NCBI GenBank assembly: GCA_018398765.1
Contig: JAHBMJ010001300.1
Span: 1 to 30,000 of the forward strand
From: Chromera velia
Taxonomy: Eukaryota; Sar; Chromeraceae
Direction: 5' to 3'
DNA length: 30,000 nt
Within the stretch, counting starts at the first letter, position 1, and each line of letters opens with the position of its first letter. The notes beneath the pieces are model-generated. The model was not told the origin of the DNA and searched no databases. It worked only from the letters and a program-made list of their open reading frames with translations. A program made the translations under genes and the position numbers. Positions 22,891-30,000 of this stretch are shown here, piece after piece.

Positions 22891-24828
22891 CAGTTGGTTG
22901 TTGTTGCCTCAGACAGACAGACAGACGAACAGACAAGCAGCAAGCATATCAACCTCCAAAAAGGGCCAAAACCTGCAGCAGCACTTCTTCTGCTTTTTTT
23001 GCTGCTTTGGCTGTTGCTTTGGACGCGGTGGGGTCGGACTTTCCTCATTGGTGACCCCGTACTCCCACATGTGAGTCTACACGTTGGTTGTACTTGGAGG
23101 GGGGGAGTCGCTTCCAGTGAGCGGGTCTGCAAGAAGGACAGGTGGAAAGCAGAACCGCTGCGTCAGTGAGGGGAAAAGTACGTTAATATATGTAAGACGT
23201 TGTGCCAATATGCAAGAAGACTTTTGTCAATAAAAGGGGTATCGCATGTGTGCAATTAAGAGGACAAAGGGAGCGAATGTAGGAGAACACTCACAGTAAA
23301 GCAAGCAGACGGGGCACAGGGGTAAAGACTGTACACATGAGGTTCCGAGTCAACTTACATGCGTGCTCGTCCTCCACTGCAAGCAGCAAACACAGACAGA
23401 CAGACAGACAGACAAACAAACAAACAGACAGACAGACAGACAGACACACACACACACACACACATACACATACACACATACACAAAGAGTCTTCAATGGG
23501 GAGAGTTCTAAATAGCACAGAGCTTCTGTGTTTATGGTATGCACAGTGTGTACAGGTCAGACAGCAGTGCTTTAGGATTAATGAATGCAGGCAGAAGTCA
23601 TCTGAGTTGCAGAACCATGCATAACTTACTTAGTTTCTAGTTACACATATCCCCATTCCTTGGGTGGCATCCTGAGGATGCTGCAGTTAGAGGGCTGGGA
23701 CGCAAACGGTTATTCTTTGAGAGGTCGCTGAACTGTTTTTCAATTTTCGGCAGCGCTGCTGTGACTGCGTTTTTGTCTTTGTCGTACATGACAATAAGAG
23801 AAGCCTGCTCTCTCAAGCAGATCTGAAGAAGCCAACGTTGCGAAGGTCAGACGTTTTCATGCGGAAAAGTCACTGAGACGTGGACTAGGACGTAGAGACA
23901 CGCAGGCAGTCAGTCTGGGAGAAAGAAAGACAAAGAAGGGTGGGCACAAAAGACAAAAAGAAAGGACAGGAAAGTGTATGGGGTAGCAGACAGGCAGGCA
24001 AGCAGGCAGGCAAAATGTAGGTAAACAGGCGGCCAGCGGGGCACAAAAATAAGTGAGAACGAAGCCGTGCGCAGACGCAGACAAGTAGGCAGCAGGTAGA
24101 CAGGTAAAAAGACACACGAAAGTCAAAGAGACAAATCGACAGAATATGAGAAGAGCAAACATAAAGGTTAGATATACAGGCAAATAGGCAGACAGGTCTT
24201 TAATCCTTGACCCCTTCTTGCTGGACCACTGACCCTGCATGCGAAAATCGAAGTCAACGACTCGGAGGAGCTGCCACTGGGAGACTTGCACTAGGACCTG
24301 CATCGATCCGCCATCATCTTGAGACGATCGAAGAGCACCAAAACATCATGCAACGAGGCTGCACGGTGCCCAGACTTTCCGACCAGATACATATTGTTTA
24401 CAAGTGACTCCGTATGCACAGTACCCTTGTGTCAGCGTGTCTATATCCGTCTGTGCAGCGCGGCAGAAACGCAGACATGAGGCAAGGCAGGAATTGAGAC
24501 ACAGACAGGCAGGCAGATAGGCAGGCGGGCAAGCAGGTAGGCAAATAGCGATACAAGCAAACGGGCAGAAAAACTGAAGAGCATACAGAAAGAAGTGCAG
24601 ACAGGCAAACAGGCAGATGCGCAGCGAATCCAATGGTCAAACAGTGAGGTAAGAAAGCGAACGAGCAAGCAATCGCGAAGAAGAGATGAAGCAAAGCAGT
24701 GTGCTTTCGCAAAAGCCACGTCGTTTGTATCCATGCATGTGATACTGTGGCATTGCACCACATTTTGTTTGCGGACCGCTTGCGCTTTCGGCGTCCATTC
24801 CTTCGCTTCTCATGCAGCATCTGCGTTT
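22891..24828. other. Repeat-rich region downstream (3') of the minus-strand gene
   Basis: No gene is supported. The region holds a compound GACA/CAAA/CA microsatellite (23391-23484). Degenerate GGCA/GACA tetramers occur at about 23987-24040 and 24504-24540, and poly-Cys/Leu/Pro frames on the minus strand are their translation. A short + strand frame at about 24300-24405 (HHLETIEEHQNIMQRG) looks mildly protein-like but has no splice or start support. The 3' UTR of the gene ending at 24829 should lie here. Confidence 0.45.
23391..23484 (+). repeat. Compound microsatellite (GACA)n-(CAAA)n-(GACA)n-(CA)n
   Basis: The block shows ordered transitions between related units over about 90 bases and ends in CA/TACA repeats. 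Confidence 0.9.
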
Positions 24829-24904
24829 TTAGCCGGGAGGACCTCCCGTCATGGAGGCGAAGTGAGCGGCCCCCTCGCTCTCCGGCCTCCAACCCATAGC
24901 ACGT
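24829..24904 (-). CDS. Minus-strand gene last exon with TAA stop
   Basis: One base plus 24 sense codons (RAMGWRPESEGAAHFASMTG, then GPPG) and TAA. The acceptor tatacag follows a T-rich tract. The frame fixed by the upstream exon is the one with high third-position G/C. Confidence 0.6.
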
Positions 24905-26336
24905 CTGTATACAAAAACACATCCAAACACTTTGATTGTACAATATCCAAATTGCATACACACTGTGAAGCAAATCGAAAAACATGATATTTGCGTATCT
25001 GTGCAGAGAGATGAAGACGAGGGAACAGGTAAGTACCCATACAAAAAGCAGATCAACACATTTAGAACCACCTTCAGACACTTATATGCGTGTGAGAGAC
25101 ACCCGCTTTCGGAACTGACGTATGCTCTCCGTACTTCTCTTTGAGCCTGTTCGTCTCCTCCAAGAGAGCCTGGAGATTTTTCTCCTCTCTCAAAAACTCC
25201 CCAGAGGGAATCTCTTCGTGTCGGTGATCGAACTTCGGGTGCACCCACTCCAACGATCCCAATGGCCCCCCCGACACCGTCCTCTAGACCGTCCTCCAGG
25301 CCTGGAGGAAATCCTCGTCCGGACGGGACTGCAGATATGCGAGAGAAGGGCGTCTAAGGAAATAGTCGGGTGAGAGAGATCAAAAGAATTTGAGGCTGGC
25401 TGCATGACTTCCTGACCCCACTATGCGCAAAGCGGAGATTCAAATTCGCGAAGAGACAGCTGAAGAAAGCAAAGAGATATGGGATGGTGGACTACAGAGC
25501 TGACTTTGGCCAGAACAAGAAGTCAAGGAAGGGCAGAAAATGTGACAGAAAACCACCCCAATGAATTTCAAAAAAGAAAATCAAGGACACGACAGGTGGC
25601 CAAAATACAGAAGGAAAAAAGAGAAGAACATCGCAAAGGCAAAGACTGCATCGATCGTTGTTGCATAAGACAACAATGAAAGAAGCCAAGGAACAAGAAG
25701 GAAGCAGAAGATCCGGACCCACGAATTCTGTCGTCCTCCTTGCCAGGCATTCTCCACCTGGTGACCAGGTTGGACTACACGCATACAAGTAAAATCCCCA
25801 CAAAAAAAAGGAAGAAAGCGTGATGTACAGGAATAGAGGTTGAAGGTAAATGTGGAACGCATCAAGTTTTTACAGCCAGCAAGGGTCCCGACCTAGGGTC
25901 CCGACACCAAAGACTTTTATTTAAGCAAAAAACGTTTTCGTAGAGGGATTTCTCGCTCAAAGGGGAAGGAATGGGGACACCGAAAAGAGACAAAACCTTG
26001 GCAGGACCGACCAGGAAGAGAAAAGGGGAGAGATCCTTACAGAAATTTATGTCAAGGATCAATAACAAAAAGAGCTATCGATATGAGCAACCTGGAGTGC
26101 ATTTTGCAGAAACAGAGTCGGGAAAAAGAATGCACGAGGAGCAAAGAAGACAGGCAGGCAGACATATTATATTGTCTTTTCTTTCGTTTTTCTCTTCCTT
26201 TCTTTTGGAAGAAAGAAGACAGACCGACAGACAAGCCGACAGACAGACAGGCAGAGAGATAAACGGCACCTTCCTTTCATTTTCTTCTGCTTCTTCTTTT
26301 TCTTTTGGCGCGCTCTCAGTGGAAGAGTACCAGAGC

Positions 26337-26368
<32 letters not shown>

Positions 26369-29300
26369 TGACTGACTGACTGACTGACTGACTGACTGGC
26401 TGGCTGGCTGACTGACTGACTGACTGACTGACTGACTGACTGACACACAGACAGACTATATGTTTCTTCTTCTCCCTTCTTTTCTTCATGAATACATCAG
26501 ACAAAAACACACACAGACAGACATACAGACAGATAAACAGACAAAAAGAAAGCGAGAAAGAAAGAAAAGAGAAAGAAGGAAGAAAGAAAGAAAGAAAGAG
26601 AGGGCGGGGGGGCAGGGGGAGAGAGAAAGAAAGAAACTGTATCAGGAAATACAAAAAAACAAATAAAAGCATTCTCACCAGCATTGTCCGGCGCACTCCG
26701 TACTGGAGGTCTTCCTCGATGAGCTCGTTCTCCGAGCACTTTGCATCCCCTGCAAGTGGACGCCCGATTGCCTGCAGCGGAAAAGGTGGCAACAGAAATC
26801 AAAAAAGACAGGGTTGCTCTGAGTTTGTCGTCAATGGTGCATGGGGAAAGGGCTTTACGTCGTTTTCTTACACAACTGCATCTGTTTACAGATACACGTC
26901 CTTTTCGTGCATATACATTTGTCCATCTCGCTATCGTAAAAACTACCCAGCAGGAAGGCGCATTAACTGTAAATCATCTTGCGAGAGGTGCATTGAAGTC
27001 TACGAGAGGGCAACCGATATAATCAATCGATCATCAGAACCCCAACACATGCACGAGTCGATCCCGTGACTGGCATACCGCCAGGAAGGCACAAATCTGT
27101 TGCCGGATGCCACCAATGATGGCAACTGCAACAAGTGAGAAGAGCTCGTTGTCAACGCATCGTCCCTCCCTCCCCCGACACGGGCCGGCCCCTTCTGACG
27201 GCGAAGGTCGAAGGGGCAATCCCCGCGGAACCATGCACTTCCTATAGTGCCCGTGGTAGCGTGCTTTCGCGATGACCACCCAGATAGTCATGACCTTGTA
27301 GGGGAATGCGTTTTTCCCTCCCTCTGCAGAAATGAGTGCATTGATTGAGACAGTTGAGAATCTCAAGATGCGAGTGAACCGACAGAATTGAGAGGCAGAG
27401 TGGAGACCCTATACTAGAATCATGGGAGAGGGGGGGACGGGGGGTTCTTGGGATAACGCCTGTTCGTTCTGTAATCTTGATACTTAATTCTGGACCAGCC
27501 ATACTTTATTGTTCCATCCTCTGTTCCTCTCCGGCCATTTGAGATTAAGCGAAGCGGCGTGCAATGATAGAACTGCACCTTTCGAAACTTATGATCAATG
27601 ATTCTAAGGATCTTGTGCCACCCTTCTTGTTCTGTCAAGACTTCCTTTTGCAAATTAACAGACCTGCGTCATATCGTATCTTGACGTCCACGATGAACGT
27701 GAGGGCCATTCCAGAGCTATGATCGCTCTTCGCACTCCATTTCTGTGCGTGGTACCTATCGTATCTGTCCACTTTTGGCGGATCTCCTCGGGTCATCCCC
27801 ACGTACACCTTGTCAGGGTGGTATATTGGGCTGCATGCATTCATATACAGAGTGAATAAGGGAGCTTATCTACAAAAGGGGGAAGCAGAGAAATGTCATT
27901 CAAAGCTCTCTCTTTCTCTCTCTCTCTCTCTCTCGCGCGCGCTCGCGCGCGCGGATGAACGTCCTGCGTCTCGATCGCAGCTGCCTGTGGAATATTTCTG
28001 GGGAGTTTCTTTCTCTCTGTCTGGTCTGTTCTGAACGACTCTCTCTTTCTCTCGATTGCTTTTTCATGGAGTTGTCAAATCCTTGTTCTCGCTGAAAATC
28101 CACACTTCTAACTGCATACATCCAGGGGCGAACAAGAGTGTTCAAGCCTACTGACACATCGTCAAAGAGGGAACGGTAGTAGGTGTAAGAGGTCTTCGTC
28201 TTCAGCCAGATCTACTTTCCTGCAGTCAAACAGAAGCGGGATGCATGAACACAGATATGGTTGTTTATCAGGCATACAATGTGCACAACACTGTGAAGAA
28301 CATGTATCAGCTGGCCGATTTGGATGTGATATGCGTTCCTTCATGGTCTCCTGGCTGGCTTATTTCGTCTAGTTCTTCTCCCCCCCACTCTGAATTCCTT
28401 CCTGTTCATTTCGTTTCCCATGCATAGAATTTGTCTGACTTGCTTCTAGATTCGCTGCCTATCCCCCTGCTTTGCATTTGATTTCTTCTTTGTTTGTTTT
28501 CCTTGCTGAAAAAGCTGGACACGGAAGAACCAAACAATGGAGTGCGGTCGGCAAGGGAAGATGAGGACGTTGAGCGTGTAACCAGGCCGTCCGCACGTGT
28601 GTGTTAGCGTGGGGCAGGTGGGGTGGGGTGGGGTGGGGTCACCGTGGTGTTCAAATGAGGTGAAGGTGGAGTGTATGAAAGTGATCACGTTTTGTTTCGG
28701 CTCTGCATCCGATCTTTTCTGTTCCCTCCCTGCCTTTTTTTCAGTCTCTTTTCTTTTCATAAGCTGAAACGGTTTTTGTTCTCCTCGCTGTACATTCTTT
28801 GGATGATTGTCAGCGTCTGTTCTCTTTCATTCTGTTTCTCCTCATGTGACTGTCTGACCATCTGCATCCATCTTCAAACCATGCAGAAACCAAAAAGTCT
28901 CATGCATTCAACTGCAGGACTGACCGTCTACCCCGATGTCCAAACGGTTTCCACAGCCGTAGTCAATCTCAGGCAGGTCACCGACCTGCCACTTTGGATC
29001 TTTGTGTTTGAGGGCGGCCACCCTCCTGCATGAATAAAGGGAGAGGGGGGGGGAGGCATACAAATCTTGCAGGCTGGAATCTGGAACTCGGCACGTGCTT
29101 TAGTCCTGGATTGAGGCACGTCAGAAAGAAGAACCACATGAAAATGCGCCATGCCGCCTGAAAGGGGATCACTCCTTGGGTCAACCCATGCCTTTTGTCT
29201 TTTCCACCAAAGTTAATGAATGAGATCTGTATGTAGAGCCAAAGAAGTTTGAGTAGCAGCAGCGTGAAGACTTACTTGTGTAGGAGGTTTTTCTGTTGAT

Positions 29301-29954
29301 CTGAAAGTGCAATTCCTTTCTTGAAGGAGTTGTGCAGGCAGGGGCCTTTCCTTACGGCCTGCAAGAGCATGTGTACATCCGGAAAATCTCACTACGTTTG
29401 CAGTTGTCAATGAATCCGTGGCCTTCCACAGCGCTGTGAGTGGGAGGAGTGTTTGTAAATCTTTTTGTCAAGATCGTCCGCGTACAAACAGCGCGAACAG
29501 ACACGGAAATACAAAAGTCTCAGTCGTCCGATGACCTCATCGTTCCTCACTCCGCCATGCAAGATCATGGACACACATGTCAAACAGCGAACTTGCAGGG
29601 GAAGACCAAAAGCAGGTGAGAAAGTGGGCTTTATGATAAGAAACATGCACGCCCATTCTGAACAACACGTCAGCAAAACAAGCACTGACCATCATGGTTG
29701 GGACTTCTGTGTCCGTTATTTCGGGATCTGGCGTATCTTCTTCGGCGAGGTCCGGCATTTTGTCGTGACGCTCCCTCGCCAGGAAAGCCTGTCGCTGTCT
29801 GTGCCCCAACTGTCTTAGTATCGACAATCTTCTTTCCTCTTCCCATCTTCTTTGATACTCCTCCCCTTCGTATGCTTCATATTGCTGTCTGTATGCCGTA
29901 AAAAGATCACTTGCCACTTGGGGTCTTGATGTTTCAGGGTGGCCATGCACCCTC
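24829..29954 (-). CDS. Unrecognised multi-exon protein gene, 3' complete, 5' beyond the window
   Basis: Ten exons on the minus strand, in transcript order, are 29954-29690, 29358-29276, 29025-28925, 28702-28521, 28211-28156, 27830-27664, 27323-27079, 26771-26679, 25283-25120 and 24904-24829. Each has AG before it and GT after it. Successive phases agree (0,2,1,0,2,1,0,0,2), giving 476 codons plus TAA at 24831-24829. Most exons show high G/C at third positions only in this frame. The product starts with a charged helix-prone part (YQRRWEEERRLSILRQLGHR). It continues through a His/Pro/Thr/Cys-rich middle, a segment reading SLFDDVPIYHPDKVYVGMTR across a splice, a hydrophobic stretch (ELFSLVAVAIIGGIRQQICA), and a coiled coil (EEKNLQALLEETNRLKEKYG). 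I recognise no family and propose no function. The least certain points are the first exon's 5' edge and the acceptors at 28212 and 25284. Confidence 0.6.
25120..25283 (-). CDS. Minus-strand gene exon with C-terminal coiled coil
   Basis: 54 codons ending in heptad-like spacing (FLREEKNLQALLEETNRLKE) before AC|GTCAGT. A stronger acceptor exists 45 bases upstream (CAG at 25329-25331). The extra 14 codons then also look coding (SRPDEDFLQAWRTV), but they run into an in-frame TAG at 25286-25284. I start the exon just after that TAG, using it as the acceptor; other readings are given in the findings. Confidence 0.55.
26335..26456 (+). repeat. Compound microsatellite (GACA)n-(GACT)n-(GGCT)n-(GACT)n
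   Basis: About 120 bases within the 1.4-kb minus-strand intron between the exons at 26679 and 25283. Read on the minus strand, the GACT part is (AGTC)n, which contains the donor-like hexamer GTCAGT many times. Confidence 0.92.
26506..26635 (+). repeat. Purine-rich GACA/AAAG tract
   Basis: Degenerate GACA and AAAG units give an almost pure A/G run with a G-rich core near 26601-26620, inside the same minus-strand intron. Confidence 0.8.
26679..26771 (-). CDS. Minus-strand gene exon (AIGRPLAGDAKCSENELIEE...)
   Basis: 31 codons, phase 0 at both ends, between a ccgctgcag acceptor after a T-rich tract and a CTG|GTGAGA donor. It follows the preceding exon's hydrophobic end smoothly. Confidence 0.7.
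27079..27323 (-). CDS. Minus-strand gene exon (NAFPYKVMTIWVVIAKARYH...)
   Basis: 81 codons after a ttctgcag acceptor, ending QQICAFLA before GCG|GTATGC. It has two hydrophobic stretches separated by a Pro/Gly/Arg-rich linker. An internal cag at 27126-27128 could act as a second acceptor and shorten the exon to 47 bases (27125-27079), but only if the upstream exon had a compatible end. Confidence 0.65.
27664..27830 (-). CDS. Minus-strand gene exon (PIYHPDKVYVGMTRGDPPK...)
   Basis: 55 codons plus one base at each end, between a gcatgcag acceptor and a GCAG|GTCTGT donor. It joins both neighbours in phase (V at the left junction, E at the right). The product is a mixed-composition, probably globular segment ending MALTFIVDVKIRYDA. 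Confidence 0.7.
27906..27953 (+). repeat. (TC)n followed by (CG)n
   Basis: A TC run of about 14 units passes into alternating CG with one interruption. It lies in the minus-strand intron between exons 28156 and 27830. Alternating CG is a classic Z-DNA-prone sequence. Confidence 0.85.
28156..28211 (-). CDS. Minus-strand gene short exon (WLKTKTSYTYYRSLFDD)
   Basis: 18 codons plus two bases before a GT|GTCAGT donor, with very high third-position G/C. The 5' edge is uncertain. A better-looking acceptor (gactgcag) lies 12 bases upstream (AG at 28224-28225), but it puts a stop in this frame, so the later gtag is used in the model. Confidence 0.5.
28521..28702 (-). CDS. Minus-strand gene exon (PKQNVITFIHSTFTSFEHHG...)
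   Basis: 60 codons with an atgcag acceptor. The middle encodes a Pro/Thr/His/Cys-rich stretch from a CCCCA pentanucleotide repeat. It ends GYTLNVLIFPCRPHSIVWFF before the donor CGT|GTCCAG. The donor is weak and could be displaced by a few codons. Confidence 0.6.
28619..28639 (+). repeat. (GGGGT)n, CCCCA on the coding strand, inside an exon
   Basis: Four GGGGT units on the given strand. On the minus strand they form part of the coding exon 28702-28521 and encode a Pro/Thr/His stretch. Four G4 blocks with single-base spacers could form a quadruplex. Confidence 0.85.
28925..29025 (-). CDS. Minus-strand gene exon (AALKHKDPKWQVGDLPEIDY...)
   Basis: 33 codons framed by a catgcag acceptor and a G|GTCAGT donor. 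Third-position G/C bias is strong. Its first third is duplicated near 29.93 kb. The differences between copies fall mostly at third positions of this frame, which supports it as coding. Confidence 0.7.
28970..29067 (-). repeat. Duplicated acceptor and exon start, copy 1
   Basis: About 95 bases, covering the intron 3' end (ctgcaagatttgtatg, C-rich tract, catgcag) and the first 12-14 codons of the exon at 29025. They match 29908-30000 at roughly 80% by eye. Similarity stops where the exon reads CAGGT/CAAGT. Confidence 0.8.
29276..29358 (-). CDS. Minus-strand gene exon (AVRKGPCLHNSFKKG...)
   Basis: 27 codons plus two bases. The acceptor is cttgcag and the donor is ACAA|GTAAGT, the best donor in the window. 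Its exit phase (2) fits the next exon exactly, giving a Lys codon across the splice. Confidence 0.65.
29690..29954 (-). CDS. Minus-strand gene, most upstream exon in the window
   Basis: 88 codons, rich in Glu/Arg/Gln, ending DPEITDTEVPTMM before the donor ATG|GTCAGT. The acceptor at 29955-29956 follows a C/T tract and is one of two near-identical copies (the other at 29026). The first 20 codons show weaker third-position bias than the rest. An alternative acceptor therefore exists near 29895-29900, after a T-rich stretch ending catacag. Confidence 0.5.
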
Positions 29955-30000
29955 CTGCATGAACAGAGGGAGAGAAGGGGGAGACATACAAATCTTGCAG
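29908..30000 (-). repeat. Duplicated acceptor and exon start, copy 2 (continues past the window)
   Basis: Second copy of the segment at 28970-29067. It has four extra bases just after the acceptor, so the same DNA is read in a different frame if the acceptor is used here. Confidence 0.8.

Noticed and set aside
22860-24640. Cys/Leu/Pro-rich minus-strand frames that look like secreted cysteine-rich proteins
   Set aside because: They are translations of degenerate GGCA/GACA tetranucleotides (repeating CLPA/CLSV patterns), not evolved proteins.
27420-27663. A minus-strand open frame (EQEGWHKILRIIDHKFRKV...) that could follow exon 27664 across a 32-base intron
   Set aside because: It joins in phase, but a 32-base intron is implausibly short beside the 85-430-base introns seen here. 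Third-position bias fades, and exon 27323 fits the same donor without it.
27079-27830. Faint resemblance of this exon pair to the end of a poly(ADP-ribose) polymerase catalytic domain
   Set aside because: Only scattered hydrophobic/aromatic matches around WVVIAKARYHGHY. No HGT motif or catalytic His-Tyr-Glu arrangement could be placed.
28160-28224. A minus-strand frame after the gactgcag acceptor reading KVDLAEDEDLLHLLP
   Set aside because: It hits a stop within 19 codons and has no in-phase donor that fits the next exon. The overlapping frame WLKTKTSYTYY has higher third-position G/C and joins both neighbours.
29467-29490. A YADD motif (reverse-transcriptase-like) in a minus-strand open frame (29610-29407)
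   Set aside because: No other reverse-transcriptase motifs surround it. The frame cannot be joined in phase to the exon at 29690, and the segment falls inside the intron required by the coherent exon chain.
29465-29650. A + strand open frame ending at AG|GTGAGA near 29614
   Set aside because: It lies opposite the better-supported minus-strand gene, no partner exon or start was found, and the third-position pattern is not better than that of the minus strand.

Overview
The window is eukaryotic nuclear DNA. It has spliced genes with GT-AG introns, long non-coding stretches full of tetranucleotide microsatellites, roughly even GC overall, and a clear preference for G or C at third codon positions in the exons I trust. 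The mix of long pyrimidine/purine-rich intergenic DNA and short introns with a C-at-+3 donor (GTCAGT) would fit an alveolate, and a chromerid such as Chromera is my first guess. That is an impression, not something I can prove from this window.

Layout. Positions 1-745 are an upstream region with short tandem repeats and one very GC-rich block. Positions 746-4360 (+) hold a five-exon gene for a large cyclin-like protein (about 861 residues). It has an N-terminal cyclin box, a long Ser/Gly/Pro-rich insert, a probable second cyclin fold and a Gln/Met/His-rich tail. From 4361 to about 20.4 kb I find no defensible gene. The strand switches repeatedly between pyrimidine-rich and purine-rich runs and carries many GACT/AGTC, CTTT, CCTT, GAGT and CAAA arrays. 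Most long open frames there are translations of those runs (poly S/L/F or poly E/K/R). From 20.4 to 24.8 kb the DNA is still unassigned and includes a compositionally distinct AT-rich island (about 22.24-22.86 kb).

Positions 24829-29954 (-) hold a second spliced gene that no single open frame reveals. Ten exons, each bounded by AG and GT, chain together with fully compatible phases and end in a TAA stop. The gene runs off the right edge of the window. I do not recognise the protein. It has a charged, helix-prone N-terminal part, a globular middle, hydrophobic stretches and a short C-terminal coiled coil.

The two genes are transcribed convergently and separated by about 20 kb. They share a splice-donor style (GTCAGT), and their introns are littered with the same simple repeats. 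Nothing suggests that they act in one pathway. No tRNA, rRNA, CRISPR array or recognisable transposase or reverse transcriptase was found.
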